This document shows, in pieces, positions 1 to 12,896 of a stretch of 64,000 nucleotides of DNA. The stretch lies in contig CANTUZ010000001.1 in NCBI GenBank assembly GCA_947846985.1, forward strand, positions 8,108,004-8,172,003, in the 5' to 3' direction. The DNA comes from Fratercula arctica (Eukaryota > Chordata > Aves > Charadriiformes > Alcidae). The notes beneath the pieces are model-generated. The model did no database searches. It saw nothing but the letters and a program-made list of their open reading frames with translations, and had not been told where the DNA came from. Position numbers and translations under genes: made by a program. Numbering within the stretch: the first letter of the stretch is position 1; each line of letters opens with the position of its first letter.

Positions 1-1711
1 CTTTTCCACAGGACTCTTTTAAAAAGTTGACTGTAGAGGAAGATATTTGAAATGATATTTCACCAAATGCCTTTGGTGAGGAAAGTGACAGCTTTACAAC
101 ATATACCATGATCTGATTTCCAAACTGACTCAGTATTCACAGCTGGAGAACAGATTTTAGAAAACTATTAATCCCATTTTTACCCTAATCCAAGTGGCTA
201 TTTTTGCAGAAACGTTCATTGTTCACAGCCCTAAATTTCACAAAGGTGATGTGTCTCAGGGCCGTATTGCATTGAATATTTGGAAGAATTAATCCATAAA
301 AAGACCTTGTTTTAAATCCGCAGCTGTGATACCACCATCTCTATTGGACGTTGTAATACAAAAGTCTTCCAAATATTAACCAGGTATTTTGAAAGGTCTC
401 CCTTTACTCACCTGAATTCCTCAAAGCCCCGTTCCTCCACTTTATACACTTCCATGGTCTCCAGTCAAATATAAAAAGATATCTCCCTGTCTTCCTGCAG
501 GCTTCCTAGAAAGAGTTTTTCATCAGAATTTGTTAGCTTCAGGTTTGGGGAGGAAGGGACAGGGATTATTTCCTTGTTTTGGTAACTGCAGTCATTGTCG
601 TATCTCAGTGCTCCAATATTGGGAATCTGCTGCCGAAGTGCAAGAAATTTGGTTTGACAAATAACTCTTCCAGAGGAAGAGGAACATGATGCCATGTTCT
701 CCCAATTGAAATGCTTGTAAGCCAGCCAACGCCTTTCAAATTACTGCTCCAGATAATTTGTCAGCTACTCCTCAGATGATTGTTTTGTCAAGGCTCATTA
801 ACTTAATAGGCAAAGAGAATTCATAGGTCAAAGCCTTATTTGTCTATAATTAATTCAAGCTTATGACCCTTGCTTTTATGGTGGCCTGTCTTAACTCCCG
901 AGAGATTTGGAGGTCTAGAACAATATACTTCCATTTTAGGGTAAAAGTAATTTGGTTTTTGATTGAATTATCAGTTCATGTGAATTGATACTAACAGGGC
1001 TATGTCAATATGCAACAGCTGAAAATCTGTCCCATTGAAGGCAGGAGCAGAGAGAGAATTTTGGAGTAGTAAGTTTTGCGCTGAGAGCACCACGTGGGAA
1101 CAGATGCAGGGTATTCATGTTCTGGCCTCTCTCATTATTGACAATTACGTGTACAATTAGAAGATTATCAGCGGCAAAAGGAAATCCCAGCTCATAGATG
1201 TAACACGTTCTACAAACAGAAGACTTTGTTTCTGTACTCCGTGACACAAAGTGTTGTACTCAGTCTTTGCACCAAAAACTTCGTTACACTCACCGCTACA
1301 GAAACACACTTAAAAAATGCTTCAGTTTTGCCCAGAACTAGCTTCCCTGTCTTCACTGAAGTTTTTTTGGCAGTCTAGTTGCCGGCATAGTTTTTGCCAA
1401 AGGGAAGCCCTGATATTGTTGGTTTGAGCAATTACTTCTTTTTCCATAGGTATTTGCTCATGTGATTGCGTCAATACTTTTGAATACATGATGGGAAAGA
1501 GAAGAGTAGAGCAAATAAAACAAATACAGTAGAGTTTCAGGCTTTGTAGGCATGGAAGAAAAGCTTGGGAACATGCTTCCTCCCAAGAAAATAAAAATAA
1601 CTGAAAATTTTGTTCATGTTTAGTCTAGCTTTTGTAAACTTGGAGATCCTCCTTATGGCACTCGGGTGCCTGTGTTGAAAATATTTGGCTTGCTATTTAA
1701 ATCTAGATTAG

Positions 1712-1850
1712 TTTCTTGAAGCCAGTCCCAATTCTGGCTGACACGGTGATCTGCAGTCTTAGGCAAGGCAGTTAATGATTTTGTGCTTTATTGCCTGGTC
1801 TCTAAAAGAGGTTTAACAATGATCTCATAGATCTTCTTTGAAAACTAATT
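1712..1850 (+). repeat. Decayed MIR-like SINE
   Basis: The order of landmarks resembles a MIR/CORE-SINE: a TCTGGCTGACACGGTGATCT segment, TTAGGCAAGGCAGTTAATGA (compare the CTTGGGCAAGTCACTTAA part), then TCTCTAAAAGAGGTTTAACAATGATCTCATAG (compare the TCTGTAAAATGGGGATAA part; written here only as a landmark series). Divergence is high, so the call is tentative. Confidence 0.4.
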
Positions 1851-4335
1851 CTGTCTGAGACAACTGCATCCTATTACTAATGGCAATTTGTGTTATTATT
1901 TAATAACATAGAAATGATTTTGAGGTATTTGCTGAATTAGAGATTGATAAGGTCTCCCCTCAGATTAGATGAGGAATTAGATTCATGACATCAGTTCTCG
2001 GGACCACCACTGCTTTCTCACCAATGGGAATTAGGGAGAGAAGATAATATTGGCACAGAGCAAAGTCTTTTGCAGAAAACAACACGCCATTTGCATAGGT
2101 ATTCAAGGGTAATTAAGCATTGTATAACTAAAGAGCTACACAGATAAAAGTGTGCAGAAAGGTATGCAGGTACGGGTCAGGAGACTATAATGTCCAGAAT
2201 ATTAATGATTGATGCGTGAGGCTCCTTCCAAAGGGTGGCTGCATTCCCACAGCCTGCGGGCGAGCACACCAGGGTCACTGCGCTCCAGCAGTCTCTGTGG
2301 TCACAGCGGTGAACGCCTGCAACGCTAAGCACTTCTGCTTGGGGTCCCCTCACTTGACGGTTGGGATCCCCGGCATCCCTCCATAGGCCACGAAGGCACA
2401 GCTGAGGTGGTGCCGGTCGCTTTTGACTGCTCCTAGAAGGGAGTTAAGGTAACTGTGTTTGAAAAAGGTGTCAATGGTAGGTCTCTCCCGTACTCATCCC
2501 TGTTGTGTCCTTTCTCATTCGTTAATATCTGCGCAGCCTTTTTCTTCACAATAACCTGCTGGGAACAAGCTTATTGTCAAAATGATGCATATAACTGTAC
2601 TTGTGTGTGGCTGCCTTCCAGGGAGGCTCTTGTCATCTTTATTGAAATTCACATTGTACAGGAGTACTCATCATCCCCTTTTCAATCCCATGTGTTTAAT
2701 ATAGGAATTATATCTCCCCAAACACACCTAGCCATATTTTGAAATGCCTGGCAACCTGAAAATGGGACCTATCAAACAAGCAGTTAAAAGCAATGATATT
2801 ATGAAATTGAGTCTTCAACTCGCCCCACATAAACACAACCACCTATCTTGAATTTAAAATGAACTTTTACTGTTTAGTTGTATCCGTTTGCTTAATTTTT
2901 TTTTGTGAAAACTTCAAATAATAATTACACAATTGGAAATTAGTCTGTATGGGGCAGATGGCTTTAAATACTTAAATATTTAAAATCATAATTAGAGCAG
3001 ATATGTACTTTTCCCCATTTTAACACCTTGGAATGAAATTCTGGGCTGATCTGCATTTTACACAATCCAACCACAAGCAAGCTTATGTGTGGTGAACTGA
3101 CGCTACTAAATAGCACCGCTTAAAGGCAGTGGAAGGGAATAAGTACACAATTTTTTCTGTGGATTTTGGAACAGCAAAATAGGCGATACTGAGGTTCAAC
3201 TTATTCAGTGTCAATGGAAAAAAATTGATCCTATAGTCACAAAGAAAAAAACACCTTTAGAAAATAAAAGATACCTGTTTAAAACAACTCTTGATAAAGT
3301 AGCTCCCTAAAACCATACGGTGGCACTTTAAAAAGGGAACATGGTGACTTTTTCTTTTAAGAAAAAAGCGGCTTTAAGGCATGTCTTGACACGAATTTAG
3401 GCATTCAGAGGCTCAGAGCATATAGCAGCCCCTAAGCAATTTAAGAGGTTAAACTGGTCATCACAGAGGCTGGCTTGTCATATTGATGGGAATTGAAGCA
3501 TCTTGTTATTGGTGATTTCAGTGAGAATTAGGTATGTAAATGATATGGCCTTCACTCCCTAAACAACATCTTTATAAACTCAAGTAGTTCTTGAACTCGG
3601 GCACCCAGACCTTTCCAAAAATAAGCTCGGAGACCTTGACACAGGAACACGCATTGCAGTGGTTGACAAGATGCAGCCCAGGTGCGTGCAGCTACGTACC
3701 CATTATGCTTGACTGGGTTGTGCTGCCTCTGAAAGCAACTCCAGAACTGCAATATTTTATAGTTATAGGGCAAAACAAAATAAGCATAAGCTGTGTTGAT
3801 TAACTGTCTACAACTTGAATGCAACTCCTCAATGTAGATTGCCCCTGCTTGTGAATCAGACTCCCGAGGCCTTTAAATTATTTAGGATCTTTTGGAAATT
3901 ATACAAATTAATTGTGGATTTTACTTATCACTTTCAATTAACAAATTAAAAAGTCTCAACTGTAACAGTTTCCTATAATTTCTTTTTAATCCTGACTCAA
4001 GTGTTCTCTTCAAGTAAACGATCCAGTCATATAACTGCTACAGTTAATGAAAGAAAAATGATACTGCCTTTCAGCCTCAGCTTTAACGTTATTTTGCGTA
4101 GATGAATCTCTGACCCTAATACGCAAAAACATTCCTAGACTCTTTTATGTTCTTTCCTTTTTTTAATGAGGAGTCTTCTATTTTGGGCACTATTAATTAA
4201 GATTATTAGGAAGATGCACCTTTTAAAAACTCAGCGAGATGATTGCAGGAGAGTCTTGACCTGTAACGGCACAAAATCTCTACAGTTCAAGTGTTTAATT
4301 ATGTAAAGTTACAGAAGGCTGAGATGGGATGCTGC

Positions 4336-4490
4336 AGGTTAGAGCTGCTGGGCTTTATTTCCAGTTGTGCTGCTGACTAATTCTCTGTAGTTGAGCAAAT
4401 TACTTAGTTCTATTTGCTTTGCTTTATCTATCAGTAAAATAATCTTCTTACTCAGTTATATTGAGAAGGATAACTAATCTCATTAAAGAG
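4336..4490 (+). repeat. Decayed MIR-like SINE
   Basis: GGTTAGAGCTGCTGGGCTTT starts the match, followed by TTGTGCTGCTGACTAATTCT, GAGCAAATTACTTAGTTCT and TATCAGTAAAATAATCTTCT, which parallel the MIR core and the SCTGTAAAATGGG section in the right order. Old and diverged. Confidence 0.55.
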
Positions 4491-5920
4491 AATAGAATAA
4501 TATATTAAAAAGAGAACAATTAAGGTGTTTGTTCCATCATTTGGGAAATGTTTCATATTTTTGGAATGTATGGTTTGATTTTCAGAGATACTGTGCTTTC
4601 TTGTGCTGCAGATCCTCTTTTGTTCATATTCTGAACCCATGGAAATTAAACTGTGTATTCCTAGCTCATAAAATGGACAGAAATATGAACTCAGTTTACT
4701 TAAGTAGCAGTTTTTTCTTTACTATGTCTTTAGAGAAGAAAAAAATATCAGTTCTCAGTAAGAAAACATCCATAAATTACTAGTATTAAAATTTTCCTGC
4801 TGTTATGATCACAAACAGAGCTACAGAAAGACATTTGGGAACAAAGGAGAGATGTTTCCTTCCTTCCATGCCTATAAGCAAGCTCTGAAATTCAGTCTCT
4901 AAGTAAGCGACAGGAAATGCTCCCAAAATATTGAATGTCATTTCTGATGTCCTCGGGGGATTAATGGTGAAGACTGGAACCAGGAGACTGGAAAGGTATC
5001 AGGACGCTTTTGACTGGTTCCTGCCTGAGCATTTTGGCCAGGGCAATCAGTCATCCAGGGTGGGGAGGGTGAGCTGGACCGTGACCCTGGAAAAGCAAAA
5101 GTTTTGCCTGACGCCTGCTTCAGAGGATACCATTCACCACCTAACGCTGGCGACAGCAGCTGCTGGCTGGGTGCAAGACAGGAGCGATGCTTCAGATTAT
5201 CTCATGAAAATCCAGCCAGCTCATAACTAAGTCCACACAACAACTTTGTTGTTTGCAATGGCCATTTCTGTGAGACATGTTATTGTTTATTTTCAGTATA
5301 CATAAGCACCCTCTCAAACTTCTTGTTCTGGCCTCTGAAAATCCCCTTGAAACAGTTCTTCCAAAAGGGTAGAGCACTAAAACTCCAGACACAATGTTAA
5401 AGTGCTTATGAGTGTCGGGAGAAATTTAAACCCACATTTTTAATATTGGTTCCATTAATGGTTCAAGTGTATTCATAATAAATGACAAAAAAATGGTCAG
5501 AAAGTGTCACTCTGCATAGGGGTGCTACAGTAACAAGCTAATGGAGCCATTCACTAATTCAAATCTTGTCCACAGTGACTAAAGTTAATGACAATTAATA
5601 CCTGACAACTGTCTAAAGGCCGATATGAGAAATGGGTTTGGAGATTTCAGTTTCATTCCTGTGGACAAGTTTCCACATCATAAAAATCATCACTCCATCT
5701 GTCACAGTAATTGCTAGACTCTCGGCTCATCAGAAAAACCGAGAATAGATTTAACCTGGAGAACAAATTACTCTTTTTGGGAAGAGACAAGTTCTTTGAG
5801 CTTAGAAATGAAATATTACTGTGGAGACAGGGTAAATAAAGCTACCCTGTGGCTACCTATGGGTACATGTTGGGGGAAGAATAATTTCCAGGGTGTAGCT
5901 GCACACAAAAGAGCCAGAAA

Positions 5921-6030
5921 GCTTACTGGTTAGAGCAGAGAGCTGGGAACTGAGAAATTTGCCTGTGCCACTGGCAGCTTGTGTGACCTTGGCAAATTAA
6001 GACTTTCCTTCAATTTTGTCCAATTGTGAA
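5921..6030 (+). repeat. Decayed MIR-like SINE
   Basis: Landmarks in MIR order: CTTACTGGTTAGAGCAGAGA, GCCTGTGCCACTGGCAGCTT and GTGTGACCTTGGCAAATTAA. The last is very close to the MIR TGTGACCTTGGGCAAGTT core, making this the best MIR match in the window. Confidence 0.65.
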
Positions 6031-6485
6031 ATACGTGACACGCATCCACAGGCACCATGAGCAGCCCTCGGAGTTAAAAGGCATTTCCAACAGGTACAGA
6101 TACGCGTGATTTTCTGCACTGCGTAAAAAAGAGTGATCATTAGTACCACGTGGGGTGATAGGAGGCATCATGGAAAGCAGGTGGGACCTCTAATTATAGC
6201 AGTGTAATTTGTCATGGAAATGCGAGGGAATTATAACAGTAATAATGAACCTTCCCGCAGCCCTGTGCTGGTCTTGTTTTACGCTGCAGTTATCCCACTG
6301 GAGTAATGCAGTGCTGACTCAGGCCCCCCAGATCATTTTGTATTTAATTATCACTATTTATTATTGTTGACACAAGCTCTGTATGTAGGTACTTGCAGAT
6401 ATGCCCATTTCTGTTGGTTTGGGGAAGTCAAGTGAAGTCTGACTTTGATCAGGATATGTCTAGAAATATGCTTATGATGTAGCAG

Positions 6486-6500
6486 TCAGGAGGTGGCGCT
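6486..6500 (+). promoter_or_regulatory. CTCF-like motif
   Basis: TCAGGAGGTGGCGCT resembles the AGGGGGCGCT half of the CTCF core in forward orientation. A chance match is possible. Confidence 0.35.
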
Positions 6501-6679
6501 CTGCTGAGTCTCTGCCGGGCCAACGATAGTGCAAACCTATTTGAGGTCACTGTCGTGGAAGGTGTTGCAAAACTGAACGAGCTGTTTAAATTCGATTCAC
6601 AGCACTTTACTACTTCTGTCCAAAAAAGTATAAAATACTAATTAATGGAACAGTCAGAAACATAAAAAAACTAAGATTT

Positions 6680-6695
6680 AAAAAAAAAAAAAAAA
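6680..6695. repeat. Homopolymer A run
   Basis: Sixteen A residues followed by GCAAGCAAACAAACAAACC, a short CAAA-type repeat. Confidence 0.93.
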
Positions 6696-9600
6696 GCAAG
6701 CAAACAAACAAACCAACCCTCCTGACGTAGTAGGATCCACCTCCTGGGTCTGCTCTAAAATTTCTACATATTTTTGTTTTCCCTTTCAGATTTTTTTTCC
6801 CCACTATCAGAACAAACCTGTACCTTCATGGGTCTATGAGGATAATAATATTTCCCACGGTAAAGGAAGAATTGGTTTGAGAAGCCAAAGGCTAAAACAG
6901 TTGGATCAGATTCTTCTGCCATTTCTTTGTTTTTAAAAGGACATACAATCATCATTAGGAAAAATGTAATCAAATAGTTATATATTTCTCATGTTACTGC
7001 AGAAATATTTATTGATCAGTACTTATTACATTTCCTATTTCAAAAAAGCATTTGTTGCTCTTTGAAAATATTGACTATATAATTGCAACCATCTGTTTGC
7101 AGAGGCTTCAGTGCGATACAAGTAATGATAACGCTCACAGCGTTAAGATGCTTGTCTAACTTTGAGCTGGACTGAAAGTCTCAACTTTGAGGGGTGGTTG
7201 TATGCTGTTCCCTGATTCACCCTGGCAACGCAAATACTACAGAGGGGTTTATGGAAATGGGGGAAACAGCAGAGAGGAAAACAAAAAATTGTGGGAAACT
7301 AAACTCCCCTTTACCTGCATAGTACATTTATGTACGCGTGTTACAGTTAGAGAGACGATTTGAAATACCATCTGGGCTTTGAATAAATACCATCCTTATT
7401 TTAGGATAAGCTTTCGTTTTCATGTGGAGAGGGCTGCAGATTATTTTTTTTTCTTATTGATTTAAACTCATTTTTATGTAAATATAGCTATAAATGTTTG
7501 TAATATTTAAGAGAGAGAGAAGATACTGAATAACATTTTAAAAAAATTACTGATTCACTTGCCTAGTGAGAAAATTGGCTATTATAAGATGGAAGATGAG
7601 CTTTCAGATAATCTCATGAGTCAAAGTCCAACTGATCTCCAGTAAAATACAGATTTGGAAGTACCTAAATTACATTTGAAAGTGAAATGTGAGCTACTAA
7701 TGAAATACAGGCCAGAGATAATACAGGCAAGAATCTCTGCATATGGAATCTTTTCCGTAGTTTGGCATGTGGTTGCTTTGCAAACCATGACACTTTTGCT
7801 CTGTATCCCAGTTTAGATGTTGAATTTTCCATCTCTTCACCTTTCAAACAGGAAGTATTCTGACTGTACACTTGCTAGAGCTCTTTACCAGCTAGAGCTC
7901 TTTTAATTCCTCATTAAAGCAATTTCACTCCAGTTGACTCATCTCCGTATTTTCTCACTTCCCTATTTGGTGTGAGAAATAGTAGCTCAATCCGTCACAA
8001 AGAATATTTTAAAGCTATTAGTGCATTTCTTGGGTGGTTGAAGGTGCCATGTGTTTGGCCAACAAAATTATCTGGTGATTACTTAACACTGGTTTGTTTG
8101 GTTGCCTTTTTTTCCTTGTAGACTTAACTTCTAATGGTGTAACCTGCAGTGAGATTTAAATATGACTTCAAATCTTTAAAATTTCTCTTATAGATTCCAG
8201 TTCAGTTCAGAATACGCATTAGGAGTGGGAAGGATAATTTATGTTGTCCTGGTGGACTAGAGTTGTGCCTATTTGCAATGAGTTTCTCTTCCAACTCCAT
8301 AGTTTCTTTGGTGAATTTGTGTAAGCACTCTAATCTTTTCATATGTTATTTCAATGCTTTAAACATGTGTATATGTGCCGGAAATAACAAAGCCTTACTA
8401 TACAGCAAGACAGAAAGTTCAGACATCTTCTGGTGTGCAGCACTCAGGTTGTAGAGCTCCCCTATTGCTATACTGTCTCAATACTTGCACCCAAAATTTT
8501 CCCAAAATATGGCTTAAAAAAACACAACCCGAGAAATGAAAGCTATTCTGAATTTGCTGATTATCAATATCCTCAGAAGAGAGGGTGCCTTTCCTACTAC
8601 TACCTATGAAGGACCTTGGGACCTGAACCAAAATCCTTGGGAGTTTGAAAATACTGAAACTTTCTTTTGTAACTGAAAAAGTGAAGGGAGAAGATTTAGA
8701 GTTAAAATGTTGACAAAGTTATGCAGTTACTGTGCTTCTCTGTAGTTTCTAAAGCATCAGAGCATTTATACTGTATTAATTTGAGAAGTAGTACCTGGGG
8801 GAGAGGGGTGAGGATACAGGAAAGGGAGGGCAGAAAGAGGGATGCTTATTTATTACTCACAAACACAGGGGAAATGCAAAATCCTGAACTTGAATTTTTG
8901 ATAGGAAACATTAAAAAGGACAAGAAAAAATTGCTATTGATAAAGCATATGTATGTATGCAGCGATATTCAGTGCCAATTTGCAATAGCAGGACAAATTG
9001 ACATAGGAGTTCATCTTAAGCCATAGTCATTATAAGCTGCTATATTGATATGAAGTCACTGGGAAAGGTTTCTTTGTTTTGTTAAGAAAGGAAAAAAGCC
9101 CCAGATAAGATATGCATAAAGGGTTACAAGTTCTGAATTTTGTTAAAGTCTAGTTATGCAACTGACCTTTTTGGGTTGAACCTAAATTTAGCTACGTTGT
9201 CATTCTAATTTTACGTGTAGAATTTGTTAATGTTTTGGGATCTTAAACAATCTAAATAAAAAAGGTTTTTATTTCGTTTTTAAAGAACAGCCCTAGAAGC
9301 AGCTAGCTTATCTGATTTTTTAAAAATAATGCTTATAGTGCATAAAACCACTACTGCTACTGCATGAAAAGCAAGGTCAATGGAAGTGACAAAGATATTA
9401 AAACACCTTTTTTTAGCTGACAAAGGGGTGGAGAGGAAGATTTAGTTTGACTTTCAAAATTAAAATTTCAGTGTTGTTAAGGAAATACTGGAACAGAAGC
9501 ATTACACTCCCCAGGGAAATGCAGAGACAATTTCTTTTTTCCAAATTATTTCCATATTCTATGCAGAAAATGAATCATTCTGCAGATATTTAGAGTTGCT

Positions 9601-12600
9601 TACTGTATCTTTTGAGGATCATTATAGTTCTTGCTTTTATGCTGTTGAAATCACTACACTGATGAAGTGGGGAGCAGGGAAAAAAATTATAACTCTACAA
9701 TGTGAGAGTACACTTGTGACTTGCACATCACAAATTGCTTTTGCTTTGATTACACTGATTTCTAACATCTGAATTCTGAATAGCAACGACTGTATCCTTA
9801 AGACAAGCTTTCCTAAAAAGCAACCTGAAACCATCGTAATGTATTACACCGTGTACATAGAAAACATGTCTGCCTGCACTCCTGAAATGCACTGACGCCC
9901 ACATGGGGGGACTACACGGGACAGAAACCAAATGTCACCTGTTACCGCTCACTGGTATTAAGGTCTATCTGCGCAGCCCAAGGCAAGACCATTCAGATAC
10001 TCCTAAGCTGGGTCTAGACAAGTTCGGTTAGCTGATGAAGCAGTCAAACCTGCTCCCAGTAAATGCCCACATTGATTAATGGTTGACTTGGGTATAATCA
10101 GCAATATGCATAGACGGTTCAGTTGCTGATCTGGTGAAGATTGCATAAGCTGTAATCAGAACTCTTAGCCTATTCAGGGTACCGTGACTAAGAGTTGCAG
10201 GTAGGAGGACTTACGTGGTATCTGTGGCAAGAGTGTAGATATACAGGCTTGGTTGGAAGAAGTCATACAGGTTTGGTTAGGGTAGAAACTCCCATCATAC
10301 TGTCATTGCACCAAGAATTTGCTTCTGACATTTCAGATTCAGCACTATAAGTGAGGGTTGTTAATTTTTCATATCAAGCCTTTACAACCATTTTATGTAT
10401 TATACTACTTCAGTGAAAGTGTGTCAAAAGTCATGTTTTACGAAGACATCTAAAGTAGGCAATGAATTCATGAGTGCCATTGAAATCACAGGTGCTGTCT
10501 AGAATCTTGAGACTCAAATGATTGAAATTTCTCCTGGTTGGTATGTGCACAGCAATTAGAAAGGGAAGTATGCAAAGAGGGAAATTTACTCCTGATGGAA
10601 ATTTTAGTGTATTTTCCCTGGTTAATTTTGCCTGGTTTCCCAGATACCACTTGTAGTCATCACTCAGCAATTAACATTTGTGTTGGATTACGGAACTGGG
10701 TCTTTCAGCTAGGGTACTGGCAGGTTGCACTTTGGCACCAAAAATTCAAGATCCAAACCATACTGGCAATGATCAGAACATTGGAATCATGTTCAGCGCA
10801 TTTCTTTTCCTTGTCTTTCCTATTTTTTTCTAATACAATCTTGTACAATACCATCGTGCTTTGAATTAATGACAAGAGGGGTAGAGTTTTCTTTTTTGAC
10901 AAAAGTGGGATTAGGCAGCAGGTCAGGTGTCCTCAAAGGAAGATCAGTAAAATACCAAACCCAAATCATATCTCAGTGTAGCCAGAAGGAGAATTACATT
11001 GACTTTGTTGGAGCTTGGATAATCCAAGAATAAACATGGCAACATAATACTATAAGCGGGTTCATACTTTCATGTCAAGACGGAGTTCCAAATCACATGA
11101 CATGGTGCTTTGTAGCATCTCAAAGATTGTTTCTCAGAAATCCACAATCTATTTGAAGGTACTACTGGGTGTCCTTCATAAAGAATAGTGTCATATGGAA
11201 AATAAATTCTTAAATTATTGGAATGGTAAATCTATCTGCTGTTGATTTAAATCAAGCAGCACGGACCATTGCTGGGCAGTAAACCTTAAAACACAATGCT
11301 GCCATATAAAATTGTAGTAATCACCAATATGATAAGAGAGGGGTTTATTATAAAACTTAATGTAAATTAGCTCTTCAGCAGGATAGAACATGATGTATTT
11401 TTTCCCATCAGATTTATATAATTTTGTCCATGTCAGCCTTTCATGTTTTCATGTTTAAATTTTCCAATTCTGCTATTCTTGCATTACCACTTTACAACGA
11501 AAAAAAAAAATCAGCTTAGTTAGTGTCAACTAACAGAAATGAAACATTGATGCAACTTAGGAAATGACAGGTTTCCTTCAGCTTGCCCACAGAAATGGTG
11601 AATAGCGCAAATTAATTTTAGTCTTGTCTACCTAAATGTATTGATATCACTCCCGTCACTGTAAGAGTCTGGACATCTTATTTATCCTTGTTTTTTTAGA
11701 GACAGGGAGCTGGCGAACAGAGGGAGTAAAAGGCTTTAGTAAGGTCCAAAAAGAAATCCACGGTGAGGCTGGGAAGTTTCAGGGTCACTCGCCAAAAGGA
11801 CCAACAAACAGAACACACAAATCAAGAATCCATTGTGCAAATTCAAATTTTAGTAGCATAGATATGAATTTAAATCAGCGTAATTGTCATGTTGAAGATA
11901 TGAGATAGCTTCCATTGACTTGTGAAATAAATTACTGGAGAAAAGTGGAAGCCACCATTTGATTTGGGAACGTTAATTCACAGGTTGATTAACAATATGC
12001 AGGAGTTTGATAGTATTGTAAAGGGACTTCATACTTCTAACAAGAAAAAGCAAAGTGAATTAAAATAGGTCCTAATAAATTTTTTTAAAAGGGTATTAGC
12101 ATTTCATCTCTCAAGGCTTAAGCCAGTCTCGAAGTAGAGAACAAGATAAGCTGTGACATGAGAAGAAATTACGCTATATTTTGTTCTGTAAAACACTGGC
12201 TGTTTTCCCTCTGTTCTCAATCAGAGGTGTGCGTAGTGTAACATTTACTGTAAGAACATTTAATGGATCTGGATTGCCATCTGTGAAATACACAAATTGA
12301 AATCATTAATCTTTTCCAACACTAATTTATAAATTCTGCAATCTCATTGAAAGGGAAGAGTTTGGGACCGATGTATAGCAATGTCTGATTGGTATAGAAA
12401 AGGATTCTGCAGCTACAGTAGCTATCATAGCTTTACTCATAAGATGCAAATTTAAATGAATTTAGGTGCCTCAAAGGTGTAGAATGTCTCCAGGCCTACC
12501 TTTGGTCCAGGAGGAAAAACAGCAATCAAACTCTTTGACTTCACTTGAGTACAAAAATGAGCATTTTGTATCCAGATGTAACTGATGAGTGAAAGAACCG

Positions 12601-12878
12601 TCTTTGGGTTTCTTGATGTGTGTTTACCCAACTGTATTTGGGGAATTCCGCTACTTAAATATATGATAATTTAAACAGATATTTTCTGTAATAGCAGACA
12701 TCCCTGTTAAGTTGGGAGAGAGGCATACTTTGGAATAAAATGGTATATCAAAGGAATTCTAAACACAAGAGCCTATTGCCATGGAATTTCCTGCCAATCT
12801 TGCAAATGCAAGATTTGAAAATGTGGATGACCATCCAATGCATGGGCTTATCCTCCATCAGTTTTTTGGTTGGTTTTG

Positions 12879-12896
12879 TTTTTTTTTTTTTTTTTT
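12879..12896. repeat. Homopolymer T run
   Basis: Eighteen consecutive T residues. No associated element recognised. Confidence 0.95.

Noticed and set aside
4931..5230. 99-residue plus-strand open frame
   Set aside because: No recognisable domain, no splice or conservation evidence; consistent with chance.
5921..6030. tRNA-like words (GGTTAGAGCA) suggesting a tRNA gene
   Set aside because: The context follows a MIR SINE, whose head is tRNA-derived; there is no cloverleaf or terminator.
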